This document shows positions 54,022 to 63,615 of a stretch of 64,000 nt of DNA, piece after piece. Within the stretch, counting starts at the first letter, position 1. Every line of letters starts with the position of its first letter. This DNA comes from Planctomycetota bacterium (GTDB lineage: Bacteria; Planctomycetota; UBA1135; GCA-002686595): the NCBI GenBank assembly GCA_014238415.1, contig JABABA010000016.1, positions 1-64,000 of the forward strand, in the 5' to 3' direction. A program made the position numbers and the translations under genes. Under the pieces are notes generated by a model. The model saw nothing but the letters and a program-made list of their open reading frames with translations. It searched no databases and was not told the DNA's origin.

Positions 54022-54117
54022 ATGCGGATCTCCACCGAGCCACACACCAAGGCGGCTCCGATCGATGAGTTTGTGGTGGTGACTCAAGGCCAGCCGACCG
54101 GTGGATTCACCGCCTGA
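54022..54117 (+). CDS. short ORF in the gap before the cytochrome gene
   Basis: A 31-residue frame (MRISTEPHTKAAPIDEFVVV...) fills part of the 192-bp gap between genes. It has no Shine-Dalgarno and could be chance or the relic of a longer gene. It is listed because it is the only open reading of note there. Confidence 0.15.
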   Translation: MRISTEPHTKAAPIDEFVVVTQGQPTGGFTA

Positions 54118-54140
54118 GTTCTCCCCCCAGCGAGCACTTC

Positions 54141-54995
54141 ATGTATTCGATTCTCACAGCCCTTGTTCTGCTTTGCTCGGCTCCCAGCGCTGGAACTCAA
54201 GACTCCGACCCACAGACCCCGGACCCCGACCCCGTAGCGGTTGCTGTGTTGTTGGAGGAACGCTGCGCCCGCTGCCATGAACCGAACTCAGGGGATGAGA
54301 AAGCGATCAAGGACTGGCCCGATGCAACCGACCTGAACGCGACCCTGATGATCGACCTGATGGTCCAGCCCGGCGATCCCGAAGAATCCGATCTGTTCAT
54401 TACCTGTGACGAAGGTGACATGCCACCTGAAGACGAGGTGGAAGAACCCCTCGATGTGGCCGAACTTGCTCTCCTGGCCCGTTGGATCAAAGATGGGGCC
54501 AGCCTCCCCAACCCCGCGACCCTTGAACGTCGGCGCGCAGAATTGAAGGCGGCCAGAGAAGGTGCAGCCCCCCCAGCAGACACCACACTCAAGCGGCACT
54601 TCGGAGCAAAGACCTGGCTGGCCTTCACCGGCCGCCTGCACATGACCCTGCTGCACTTTCCCGTGGCCCTGCTGGTCTTGGCAGGTCTCCTGTCCCTGAG
54701 GTCCAGCCCCCCCGACCGACTACTGAAATCCTGTCTGGGAGCTGCCGCCCCATTTGCCTGCCTGGCCTCGATCAGCGGTTGGATCCTGGCCTCTGAACTT
54801 ACGGGTGACATGGATCTTCACCGTTGGCTGGGGGTAGCCTGCGCTGCACTCTCAGTGGGAGCGCTTCTTGCGACACTGAAAGCCTGGCGCGTGTGGCGGC
54901 CCCTGGTCCTGCTCACGTGTGTCATTCTGATCGCCGCTGCACACGGTGGCGGGGATCTGGTACACGGGGAAGACTGGCTACGACTTCCCACCTAG
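54141..54995 (+). CDS. membrane-bound c-type cytochrome (planctomycete cytochrome-C-like plus DUF2231-like domain)
   Basis: The 284-residue protein has a signal peptide and a heme-c site CARCH (Cys42, Cys45, His46); an MPPED motif near residues 94-98 supplies the likely axial methionine, as in the planctomycete PSCyt1-type domain. The C-terminal half (about 155-275) has four hydrophobic segments with LHMTLLHFPVALLVL, as in DUF2231-like membrane domains. It would carry electrons at the periplasmic membrane face. Partners are not in the window. Confidence 0.8.
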   Translation: MYSILTALVLLCSAPSAGTQDSDPQTPDPDPVAVAVLLEERCARCHEPNSGDEKAIKDWPDATDLNATLMIDLMVQPGDPEESDLFITCDEGDMPPEDEVEEPLDVAELALLARWIKDGASLPNPATLERRRAELKAAREGAAPPADTTLKRHFGAKTWLAFTGRLHMTLLHFPVALLVLAGLLSLRSSPPDRLLKSCLGAAAPFACLASISGWILASELTGDMDLHRWLGVACAALSVGALLATLKAWRVWRPLVLLTCVILIAAAHGGGDLVHGEDWLRLPT

Positions 54996-55127
54996 CGAGC
55001 AGGGGTTTCACTGCGAGACAGATCTTCCCATCAACGGGTTCACACGAAGCGACACTTCAGCCATCAACCTGATGCGCCGAAAACAGGCGGCGCAGCTCCC
55101 CTAGTCCGCGATCCAGAGGCTCGCTTT

Positions 55128-55985
55128 ATGGTTGATCTTCTTCAGTCCATCGTGACCAACATACGCTCCCTGGCACCATTTCCCCAGGTAGCTACAACTG
55201 TACTCGACATAACTGCACGTCCCGATGTCACGTCGCAACAACTGATCGAGGTCATTCAAACCGACCCTGGTCTAACTGGCAAAGTACTCAAGCTGTGCAA
55301 CTCGGCGTACTACGGGTTCCAGCGCGAGATTGCTTCGCTGGAGGAAGCAGGGACCATGCTTGGAGCACGGACGCTCACCAGTCTTGTGTTGCCCTCTTGC
55401 GCGTCGAACTACTTCCAAGAAACCCGCCCTGCCAGCGACCGGCAGAATGGCTCTGCCTGGCAAGATGCTGTGACCACTGCGATCGCCTCCCGTCTGGTGG
55501 CCAGTACCACCGGGCGAGTAGATCCAGAAAGAGCCTACACCGCGGGACTGCTTCTGAATGTTGGCGAGTTGATTCTCGACCGTCACTACAGGAGAGGCCT
55601 CGATCAAGTGGAACATCAGGTCCAACAAGGCAGCCCACGGATCCTGGCCGAGAAGGCCATCCTTGGTGTTTCACATGCGGAAATCGGGGCCAGGCTGGCC
55701 ACACGCTGGATGCTGCCCCAGGTGCTGATCGACACGATTCGCTGCCACCATGCCCCGGAGAGGGCGACCCAGGACCCTTCGCTCACTACTGCGGTGCATC
55801 TGGCCGAGGCCCTTGCACTGCACACCCAGGCAAGTGAGCTCGATCAGGAGGACAGAATCAACTCGCCCTTCCCAGTGAGCGAATTTGCCTGGCAACACGC
55901 AGACATGCTTCCCCAAGACCTGCTTAAGTTGCGCTCCCGATTGACCACAGAGTTGACCCTGATAGAAGACCAGCTGGCGGCCTAA
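55128..55985 (+). CDS. HDOD-domain signalling protein
   Basis: The 285-residue protein is a single HDOD domain: LAPFPQVATTVLDITARPDVTSQQL, then IQTDPGLTGKVLKLCNSAYYG (helices of the usual hallmark), TAGLLLNVGELILDRH, and SHAEIGARLATRW. HDOD domains lack the HD-GYP metal residues and act in signal relay or second-messenger-linked control. It stands alone, divergent from no clear partner. The C-terminal 60 residues are helical and polar. Confidence 0.85.
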   Translation: MVDLLQSIVTNIRSLAPFPQVATTVLDITARPDVTSQQLIEVIQTDPGLTGKVLKLCNSAYYGFQREIASLEEAGTMLGARTLTSLVLPSCASNYFQETRPASDRQNGSAWQDAVTTAIASRLVASTTGRVDPERAYTAGLLLNVGELILDRHYRRGLDQVEHQVQQGSPRILAEKAILGVSHAEIGARLATRWMLPQVLIDTIRCHHAPERATQDPSLTTAVHLAEALALHTQASELDQEDRINSPFPVSEFAWQHADMLPQDLLKLRSRLTTELTLIEDQLAA

Positions 55986-56018
55986 GAGCCTCGCGGCAGC
56001 CAACTGAAACCAGAGGCC

Positions 56019-57470
56019 CTAGAAACGAACTCGCTTGAGTGCCTTGGTCAGCCGCAACTGCACTTCCCGGTGGCGGGCCAGCCCTGGCCACAGATCAAGC
56101 CAGTCTGCGGCCCAACCGTGGGCCTCTACTGCCAGGGCGAGCTCCCCCCGTTGCACTGCGGAAAGGCCGAGAATCTGAGCACTCTCGAGGCCCACACGTT
56201 GGATGTCCTCTTGCGTCCTCCCCTCCCAGGCCCTCTCGTGAATGGTATGCAGAAGGTTCTGCCCCGCTTCTACTGCACCCGTACGCAGCAGGCACTCGCC
56301 CCGCGTGAGATCAAAGGCAAGAACCTGCGCCAGGGGCTGCCCGGGAAAGTCGGTTGCAGTCAACAGCCCCAAGGCCCTCTCGTACTGCCTGTTCTTGATT
56401 GAACTCTGCATCAGAGCCAGGTTGCGCAACAAGTCCGACCCCGCCAGTTCACGCCCATCCACCCTGCTCCCCGTCAGGGCCCGCCCCAGGTATCCGAAAA
56501 GCGTCACCAAAGACAGCACGTCAAGGAAGTTGTGCTGGAAGACCCCTTCCAAACGATGGGGTCTCTGTGCGAGGAAGTCGAACCAGGCCTCGGGAGCTGC
56601 TGATCCGGGCAGGTCGTCCACCCTCTTATGGCCGCACAGACGATTCTCCAGAGTCTGCAACTTGTGATCCCCATAGGGCCCTGGCCCCTGGCCACCCAAT
56701 AGGCGCTTGAGGGGATAGTAGAGGTCCAGGTGAGGGCGCCCCTCGAAAGGCGAGTCCAAACCGTTCAGGCGAAGACGATCCAACAGACGGTGCTGGTCGT
56801 AGGACTTGCCGAAAAAACTCACCACAGTCCTGGCCTCAGCGATTCGTCTCGCGACTTCTTGCATGAATGGCTTTTCCGCTTCTGGTCCCTGCAAGAACCC
56901 CTGCCACATCTCAAACGAACCGTTGGGCAGGAAACGGCCCAGACCAACCATGTAAACCCACGTCCCGCTGCCCCCGGAGAGGCCTGTTGTTTCCGTATCA
57001 AGAAAAATTGCGTCCCCCGCGCGGACGCTGGCCAGGGACGCATCCTGGGCCAGAAGCTCAACGGCTCTGGCATCCGCCTGATGTGCTTCGGCAAGCGTCC
57101 AGCACCCGTGGGCCTGCTTTGAATCCAAGGTCTGGATGCGGGCGTGACAGATTCCATCGCGCACCTCCACGGCTTCCAGGCCCCGGGGTGCACCCAAACC
57201 CGTTGGGCAGGCGGGAGCGTCCTTGATCTCGCTGTACACCGCGCCCCTGTCCTTCAGACGCTGACGCAATCGACCCAGTGCAGACGAGCAATCGAGTCCT
57301 TGATCAGGAGAGTTCCCCCCGCTGACCTTCTTCAGGGAGATGTTCTTCTGGCCCCTGGATGCAGGGCTTTTTTTCGGGGCCGTCACCTCTTCACGCCGCA
57401 GGCGCTGCAAGCGCGCGGTCAGTTTGCTCTGGCGGGGACCCACTCCAGAATCACTCCTGCAACTGGGCAC
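56019..57470 (-). CDS. mrfB: MrfB (YprB)-like 3'-5' exonuclease, partner of the MrfA helicase
   Basis: The 483-residue protein contains an RNase H-like DEDD exonuclease fold: FLDTETTGLSGG (near residue 156) supplies the first Asp and Glu, SFFGKSYDQHRL the next Asp and FQHNFLDVLSLV the last. In Bacillus subtilis the same pair (MrfAB, formerly YprA/YprB) repairs mitomycin C lesions. It follows mrfA on the same strand, with the starts and stops overlapping by 20 nt if the GTG at 57470 is used; a GTG at 57443, after AGGAG, is an alternative. The C-terminal 150 residues look helical and repeat-like. Confidence 0.82.
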   Translation of the reverse strand: MPSCRSDSGVGPRQSKLTARLQRLRREEVTAPKKSPASRGQKNISLKKVSGGNSPDQGLDCSSALGRLRQRLKDRGAVYSEIKDAPACPTGLGAPRGLEAVEVRDGICHARIQTLDSKQAHGCWTLAEAHQADARAVELLAQDASLASVRAGDAIFLDTETTGLSGGSGTWVYMVGLGRFLPNGSFEMWQGFLQGPEAEKPFMQEVARRIAEARTVVSFFGKSYDQHRLLDRLRLNGLDSPFEGRPHLDLYYPLKRLLGGQGPGPYGDHKLQTLENRLCGHKRVDDLPGSAAPEAWFDFLAQRPHRLEGVFQHNFLDVLSLVTLFGYLGRALTGSRVDGRELAGSDLLRNLALMQSSIKNRQYERALGLLTATDFPGQPLAQVLAFDLTRGECLLRTGAVEAGQNLLHTIHERAWEGRTQEDIQRVGLESAQILGLSAVQRGELALAVEAHGWAADWLDLWPGLARHREVQLRLTKALKRVRF

Positions 57471-60036
57471 CGCGGGTCATGTGCCCTTCAGGGCCAAAGT
57501 CTTCGGCGCTGCAAGGGGATTCCATAGGATCATCCAGTTCCGATGGTTCCAAGGCGGCAAGATCCGGGCCCTTGGAGAGGTGCCTGAGCAAGCGCAGGAC
57601 CCCAGCCTTGCCTTCGGCACCCACCTCTTCCACAGGCCCCACGCAGGCAGGACAGCCGCGCTCGCAGGCGCAGCGCTGCACCACGTCAAGACAAGCCTCC
57701 AGCAGTTCCCGCTGAGCAGCCAAGAGCAAATCGCTCAAGCCCACACCACCCTGCACCCGGTCATACAACACAAGCGTGGGCCGCCCGAAGTGGGGCGAGC
57801 GCACCTGGGCGCAAAGCCCGAGATCACTGGGCTGGCAACGCACAAAGAGCGGCGCAGTACTGCGCATCAACTCCCCCAAAGCGTGCCAGGCGGTGCCACC
57901 ATCCGAACAGCTGGCCCCCAATTCCGCCGCGGTTTCCTCCGAAAGGGTCAAGAGAAAGGCCTCAGTGTCGATTTCCTCCGGTGGCAGGTGGATCTCCCCG
58001 GCCCCCACATTCTCTTTGGTGTAGAACCGAATCTTCTTGTAGAGGGTCGCAACAGTGGTCACATGCACCTCTCCACGCCAGACGCTGATGTCCTCACCGG
58101 TTTGCTCGGCGGGCATGACCCCCTCCGGAAGAGTCACGGGGTGCGCCACGGCAAAATCCGCTCGATCCCGCCGCAGACATTCCTCCAGACGCAAGATGCG
58201 CACATCTGTGTCGCTTTGGGCATCGGTGTAGTAATCCGATTCCACCTGTTTCGCGTAGGCCCGGCGGTTTTGGTGATCAAAATGTTCAATGCGCCATGTC
58301 ACACCTTGGACCTGGTAGATCGCGCCCTCATGACAGGTCACCAAAGACGACTCGCGGTCGGTTTCTCCCAGTGCCCGTTCCGTGCCCTGCTCCAGGATCA
58401 ACACATTGTCCAGATCCCCCCCTGCCAGGGAAACATCCTGGGCAGGATAGGCGTCCGCCATCCAATAGAAGGTTCGCTCGCGCTCCATCAAGAAACCCGA
58501 ATACTCGGCCAGATAAGTCAGAACCTCCGCCGCACCACTCACTTGCCCAAAGGAAGGGTCTCCGCTCAGGCTGCCGTCCTCTGCTCTTTGAAAGGGCAAC
58601 TCGAAGGCCGCACACTTGAGCTGCTCCGAAAGCAGCACCAGATTGTCAGGGTCCAGGCCCAGACGTTCCCGAGGAGCTGCAAAGAGATATTCTGGATGGG
58701 CAGCCAGGTATTGGTCTGTGGGTTCCGAACGCGCCAGTTGCAAAACCAGGCTCGGGCCTCCGCGCCGACCCACCCGACCAGCGCGCTGCCAAAATGAAGC
58801 CTGACTACCGGGATAACCCACCAGCACCGCCACATCCAAGGCACCGATGTCGATCCCCAGTTCCAGGGCGTTGGTGGAGATCACCACCTTGATCGAGCCG
58901 TCCTTCAGCCCGGACTCGATCTCCCTGCGCATGTTGGGCAGATAGCCCCCACGATAGCCCTTGACCTCACTGGGCTTGAGACCCAGCTCACTTGCACCCT
59001 CCTTGAGATAACGGGTCAGCACCTCCACGGCAGTCCGGCGACCGCAGAAGAAAATCGTCTGGTGATGGGAGCCACATACCGCAGACGCCACCTTGCGCGC
59101 CTCTTCCAATGCGCTGGCCCGCAGCCCCGCCACAGGATTCAAGAGCGGTGGGTTGTAGACCGCAAAGTAACGCTTGCCAGCGGGAGAGGCGTCCTTGTCC
59201 ACCACGGTCACCGGGCGTCCAAACAGACGCTGTGCGTGAGCCGCCGGCTCACGCACGGTGGCGGAGCTGGCCAGAAACCTGGGGTGCGCCCCATAATGGG
59301 CAGCAATGCGCACAAGTCGCCGCAGCACATTGGCCACACTGGACCCAAAGACGCCTGAGAGCGAGTGCACCTCGTCCACGATGATGAACTCAAGGCCTTT
59401 GAACAATTCCGCCCAGCGGGCGTGGTTGGGAAGGATCCCCTGGTGCAGCATCCAAGGATTGGTCAAGACCATGTGCCCCCTGTCGCGCAGGGTGCGGCGG
59501 ACACTGGTGGGCGTGTCCCCGTCGTAGGTGAAGGCGTGAAATGCATGCTCACCCTCGTGACGACCGAGCCCCTCGATCATGGCGGTCAGTCCCACGGTCT
59601 GATCCTGGGAGAGAGCCTTGGTTGGGTACAAGAAAAGCGCACGGGCCTGCCCATCGGTCTCCAACAAACGCTGCAGCACCGGGACCGTGTAGCAAATTGT
59701 CTTGCCACTGGCGGTGGGCGTGGCCACAAGCACATCCTCTCCATTGAGGGCCGCTTCAATGGCTTGGGCCTGATGGGTACGCAGTGTGCGCACTCCCTGC
59801 TCATGCAGAACCTGAACCAACTCCGGCGCCATGTTGGCAGGAAATCCACGCCGACTGCCCTCGCGCTCGGGGGTCTCGTGCCAGTGCACAATGCGCTCGC
59901 GCCAACGGGCTTCGGCCTTGAGAGAAGAGACAATACGCTCGACTGGATTCTGCCCGGTTCCCCTGCCACCAGCGGCGGCTCTGGCTGCATCCACTGGCTG
60001 GATTTTCGGGCCCTCGGGGCCATTGCCTGCAATCAT
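57451..60036 (-). CDS. mrfA: MrfA (YprA)-like DEXH helicase with C-terminal four-cysteine domain
   Basis: The 861-residue protein is a superfamily 2 helicase: the Q-motif-like THQAQAIEAAL, Walker A VATPTASGKT, DEVH (IIVDEVHSLSG), SSATV and the motif VI QRAGRVGRRGG. The last 100 residues carry the DUF1998 cysteine motif RCACERGCPACVGP, the zinc-binding mark of MrfA. It is adjacent to mrfB, so the pair is probably a DNA-lesion repair module (inference from the known Bacillus pair). It starts at an ATG at 60036. Confidence 0.87.
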   Translation of the reverse strand: MIAGNGPEGPKIQPVDAARAAAGGRGTGQNPVERIVSSLKAEARWRERIVHWHETPEREGSRRGFPANMAPELVQVLHEQGVRTLRTHQAQAIEAALNGEDVLVATPTASGKTICYTVPVLQRLLETDGQARALFLYPTKALSQDQTVGLTAMIEGLGRHEGEHAFHAFTYDGDTPTSVRRTLRDRGHMVLTNPWMLHQGILPNHARWAELFKGLEFIIVDEVHSLSGVFGSSVANVLRRLVRIAAHYGAHPRFLASSATVREPAAHAQRLFGRPVTVVDKDASPAGKRYFAVYNPPLLNPVAGLRASALEEARKVASAVCGSHHQTIFFCGRRTAVEVLTRYLKEGASELGLKPSEVKGYRGGYLPNMRREIESGLKDGSIKVVISTNALELGIDIGALDVAVLVGYPGSQASFWQRAGRVGRRGGPSLVLQLARSEPTDQYLAAHPEYLFAAPRERLGLDPDNLVLLSEQLKCAAFELPFQRAEDGSLSGDPSFGQVSGAAEVLTYLAEYSGFLMERERTFYWMADAYPAQDVSLAGGDLDNVLILEQGTERALGETDRESSLVTCHEGAIYQVQGVTWRIEHFDHQNRRAYAKQVESDYYTDAQSDTDVRILRLEECLRRDRADFAVAHPVTLPEGVMPAEQTGEDISVWRGEVHVTTVATLYKKIRFYTKENVGAGEIHLPPEEIDTEAFLLTLSEETAAELGASCSDGGTAWHALGELMRSTAPLFVRCQPSDLGLCAQVRSPHFGRPTLVLYDRVQGGVGLSDLLLAAQRELLEACLDVVQRCACERGCPACVGPVEEVGAEGKAGVLRLLRHLSKGPDLAALEPSELDDPMESPCSAEDFGPEGHMTRGAQLQE

Positions 60037-60151
60037 CGATTCACTCCCGCGGTTGCCCCTCCAGGCAACCCAGCGGCCACGCCGTTCGGTTCCTGTTAGG
60101 GTTCCCCAAGACTACTGGGCTGAAGCCAGGGAATGCAAGACCAGAGAAGCC

Positions 60152-61945
60152 TCAGTCCTTGAAAAGGGCCAGCAGTGCCCCATGCAGGCCGCTCTTGGCG
60201 GGTACAGCACGCACCCCCTGGTCCGTGACCAGGACCGGGCCGGCCCCTGGGCGCAGGCCGACTGTGAATCTGCGCACCTCCCCGTCCCGCCTGGTCAAAG
60301 AAACCTCAAGGACCTTGTCGAGGGGATCAGCCTGCCCTTGAAGGTAGCTCTCAGCCGAGAGGAAAAAGAGCATGTCCAGAAGGTCCAGGAGTTCCGTGGC
60401 CGACCGCTCCTGACCCTCCCGCCGCCAGGTGCCCTGCTGTTGACGCATGTAGCTGCGAGTCAGGTCATCCCAGCGCACATCGAGGCGCACCAGATCCACC
60501 TCATCAAGACTCCATATCTCCAAGCTTCGGAAATCGTCTGCAGGGCGCGAAATCACATCGAAGAGAGTCGCGTCAACCCGACCCACCATCGTTTCCCCCG
60601 GACGCATGAATGTTCGCGTCAAGTCTTCGCCTTCGTGAAACAATTCGCGCCCGATCCAGGCGACCTGGACCTCGTCCCCGTGAATGCCGCCCAACTCGAG
60701 TGCGTAGCCCCAACGCTCGCCTCCCTTGGGAAATTCCTCGGCGACCTTCAAGTCGCGCTCCCAAGCTTCGATCAGGCCGTTCTCCAAGGCACCAAATATC
60801 CCGTCCACCAGGACCGAACTGGCCAGGCCAAGCTCTTGGGTCTGCCCCAACTCATCGATCTGCTGCAGAGCAAAAACACCTTCCCTGGTACGATACAAAC
60901 GCACGGTCGTTGCACCTTGCAGCAGACGAATGGCCTGCACATCCGGACGGAAAGTGTGGAGGAGGGCACGGTCAGTGAACTCGATCCAGTGCTGGATCAA
61001 AGAATCCGCGGTCTTGCCCCCCACCCCCAGAATCCGTTCTTCGCCGGGACGGACAACGGACCAGTTCCCGTCTTCCCGGCCTCCGGACATGAGCAGAGTC
61101 TCCTGCAAACCAGAACCGGTCTGCCACTCAAAGACCATCTCCGGGTTGTCGAGTCCCCAACGCGCCAGGGGAATATCGAAGTTGGCCACACTGGGATCCG
61201 AGGGAGGGTCATAGGCAAAGCCCTGGACCTCGACCCTGCGCAAGGCCTTGAGCCAGAGCAGCATGCCAAAGGGATCCATCTTGACCCGCTCAGGCGCCAA
61301 CAACTGCCAGCCCCCTCCCTTGCGCTCGGCCAGGAATGCAAAGTCAGGATCAATCTGCTCCTGACCCTGCCATCTGCGCTCCACCCTGACCACGGCCTCA
61401 GGATTCATGCTCAGCAACTGCTTGGACCGAAAGTCCTTCACACTGCGCTGCAAAATCGTGTCCAGGGTGCGGAGGATGCGAAAGGTCCCACCACGGGTGC
61501 GCGCATATTGACTCATGCCATCCACGTCGAGGGCGCCAAGAACAATCTCCAGCTCCTGGGTTTCACCCGCCTCGTCCCGCGCAATGATCCGCAGGGAAGC
61601 ACGAGGAGGCTCAAAGCTGGCCTCAAGGTCTTTTTCCTCACTAACAGCCACAAAGCGCGCGTTCTGCTGCAAGCCCTTGAGCAGCGCTCGAAAAAGAGCC
61701 GGCTGCACGGGGTAACGCAGAGGATCGGTCAGTATCCAACCGCGCTCGGTGAGCTCGAAACCGAGGTAGGTCTCGCGATCGGTGTGATCCACAAATACCC
61801 CAACGATCTGACCGGGGTCCATTTCCCCAAGCAAGAGCTCTTGGTGATGAAAGCGCGTCCCGTCCTCGATCTCCGTCTGCTGCAACACAAAAAAGGAGAG
61901 CAAACCCACAAACAAGACCAAGAAAATCAACGATCCACGATTCAC
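60152..61945 (-). CDS. DUF4340-family protein (second Gld-like locus)
   Basis: From the GTG at 61945, which overlaps the GldG-like stop (GTGA), the protein has 597 residues. It has an N-terminal membrane segment (SLIFLVLFVGLLSFFVL) and DUF4340-type repeats, for example GWILTDPLRYPVQPALFRALL and WQLLAPERVKMDPFGMLLWLKAL. Unlike its counterpart at 39.1 kb, it has no acidic tail and is longer, with a repeated strand-helix unit. It partners the GldG-like protein upstream. Function unknown beyond the ABC context. Confidence 0.8.
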   Translation of the reverse strand: MNRGSLIFLVLFVGLLSFFVLQQTEIEDGTRFHHQELLLGEMDPGQIVGVFVDHTDRETYLGFELTERGWILTDPLRYPVQPALFRALLKGLQQNARFVAVSEEKDLEASFEPPRASLRIIARDEAGETQELEIVLGALDVDGMSQYARTRGGTFRILRTLDTILQRSVKDFRSKQLLSMNPEAVVRVERRWQGQEQIDPDFAFLAERKGGGWQLLAPERVKMDPFGMLLWLKALRRVEVQGFAYDPPSDPSVANFDIPLARWGLDNPEMVFEWQTGSGLQETLLMSGGREDGNWSVVRPGEERILGVGGKTADSLIQHWIEFTDRALLHTFRPDVQAIRLLQGATTVRLYRTREGVFALQQIDELGQTQELGLASSVLVDGIFGALENGLIEAWERDLKVAEEFPKGGERWGYALELGGIHGDEVQVAWIGRELFHEGEDLTRTFMRPGETMVGRVDATLFDVISRPADDFRSLEIWSLDEVDLVRLDVRWDDLTRSYMRQQQGTWRREGQERSATELLDLLDMLFFLSAESYLQGQADPLDKVLEVSLTRRDGEVRRFTVGLRPGAGPVLVTDQGVRAVPAKSGLHGALLALFKD

Positions 61946-63615
61946 CCCTCCACCCCCTCCCCGCCAAGGCTCCGATCGGGACCACCCCGGCGACGCAAGA
62001 GGCCAACGAGCACGCCAATCACCAAGCACCCGATGGGCAGATACCAAAGAGCGATCTGAACCACGAACGCAGTCGTCTCAACAGGGGCTCGCATCACCGC
62101 CGGATCCTTGGAAGAGATCGAGACCCGATACTCCCGGTCCGCCACCCAATTGAAGAGGTTGCGGGCAAAGGGCTCGTTGAACGATCCCATACGCGGGTCC
62201 GCAAGAATGCTGTCCTGCAGCATGGCGCCACTTCCCAGGAACACGATGCGATTTTCACGCACGGAACCATCCCCCCCCACGGCCTCCGTCTGCTGAACGC
62301 CAGAAGCGGCCGCAAACCCGCGGTTCCAGACCAGCACCAGATCCTGAGGCTGCTGGTTCTCATGGTCGTCGGGAACCCAGTTGAAGGGTGGTTCATCCAA
62401 CCAAGATCCGGGAGGTCGACGAGGAGAGCTCACGATGGCCTGGGCCAGACCCAGACTCGGCTGACGAGCCACCCGCAATCCGTGAGCCGCAGGCACCCGC
62501 AGGGGTCGCGCCGCGTCCTTGTAGGGCCCGGTAATCGGATGGGCCACCATGTCATCGGGCAGAGCCTGCACATAGGCCACCTGGGGGCCGCCCACCACCG
62601 GCGCAGTGGTGGCCGCATCCCGCTTGGGCTCACAGACAATTCCCGGAGTGATCTCAACGCCATAGGACTCGAAAAACAGATCCAAACCGGAACTCTCGAG
62701 CTGACCCGGATCCGAGGGGGCCGCCAGCACCAGGCGTCCTCCGCGCTGCATAAAGGCCTCGATGAACTCCTGTTCCTCTTCGGTGAAGGGCGTCTTGGGC
62801 TCCAGCACCGCCAGGACACTGCAATCTGTGGGCAATTCGCCATTTTCGATGCCGGACCAGCGCTCCGTACGGAAGCCGTCGTCCGTCAGAATCGTCTCCA
62901 GGCGGCCGAATCCCGCGGGATCACCCTGCAGCTCAAAGGCATCCCCCTCTCCGTGACCGCGACTGAAACAAACCAGGGGACGCTTGCCCTGAGTCACCTT
63001 GAGCAAGGCCGCCAGAACCGCTTTCTCCCCATCGAAACTCATGATCGCAGGAGCGCGATAGGCATTGCGATCCGGATTGCCCGGATCCAAGGCCGCAAGA
63101 CCGTAGCGCCCAAAGAGGGGCACGACCTCGCGGGCAGGAACACCCGGGGGCAGGTCGGGATCCGCTTCAGCCGGCTGGGAGGGCAAGTGCGAAACGATCA
63201 GGCAATTCTCCAAGCCCCGGATGCGCAGTTCCTGCTTGCGACGTTCGATGCCCACCGCATCAAGCATGTTATGGCGCGTGATCTTGAGCTGGTCCCCCGC
63301 TTGCAGTTGCATGACTTCCAGCAGTTCCGAGGTACGGCTTTGCACGGCCTGGGCCACACGCTCAAAGGGAGCAGGTTCGGGTCGGAAGAACACATCGATG
63401 TGGACCACACCTGGCAAAGCCACCAGTACGCCACGGGTAGAGGCATCCACAGAGGCGCTGCCCGTAGCGGTCAGGTCATAGCGCTGGCGCACACCCGGCC
63501 TCGCCGCCAGCCAGTTGACGGCCAACACCGCGGCCAGAGCCAAGACCACAGCCAGAACCACCTGAGCCATAATCCCCAGACGGGAGATCTTGCCCACACT
63601 TTGGGAGCGACTCAT
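61942..63615 (-). CDS. GldG-like auxiliary membrane protein (second locus)
   Basis: From the ATG at 63615 the protein has 557 residues, with a membrane segment (about 18-36), RQRYDLTATGSASVDAST (the family's Y-D-L-T start) and RPLVCFSRGHGEG, then TPFTEEEQEFIEAFMQRGGRLVLAAPSD, which is like the first GldG-like protein. A C-terminal hydrophobic segment (ALWYLPIGCLVIGVLVGLLRRRGG) follows. It overlaps the permease stop (ATGA). The two GldG-like proteins in this window are clearly diverged in sequence, so the two systems are probably not recent copies. Confidence 0.82.
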   Translation of the reverse strand: MSRSQSVGKISRLGIMAQVVLAVVLALAAVLAVNWLAARPGVRQRYDLTATGSASVDASTRGVLVALPGVVHIDVFFRPEPAPFERVAQAVQSRTSELLEVMQLQAGDQLKITRHNMLDAVGIERRKQELRIRGLENCLIVSHLPSQPAEADPDLPPGVPAREVVPLFGRYGLAALDPGNPDRNAYRAPAIMSFDGEKAVLAALLKVTQGKRPLVCFSRGHGEGDAFELQGDPAGFGRLETILTDDGFRTERWSGIENGELPTDCSVLAVLEPKTPFTEEEQEFIEAFMQRGGRLVLAAPSDPGQLESSGLDLFFESYGVEITPGIVCEPKRDAATTAPVVGGPQVAYVQALPDDMVAHPITGPYKDAARPLRVPAAHGLRVARQPSLGLAQAIVSSPRRPPGSWLDEPPFNWVPDDHENQQPQDLVLVWNRGFAAASGVQQTEAVGGDGSVRENRIVFLGSGAMLQDSILADPRMGSFNEPFARNLFNWVADREYRVSISSKDPAVMRAPVETTAFVVQIALWYLPIGCLVIGVLVGLLRRRGGPDRSLGGEGVEG

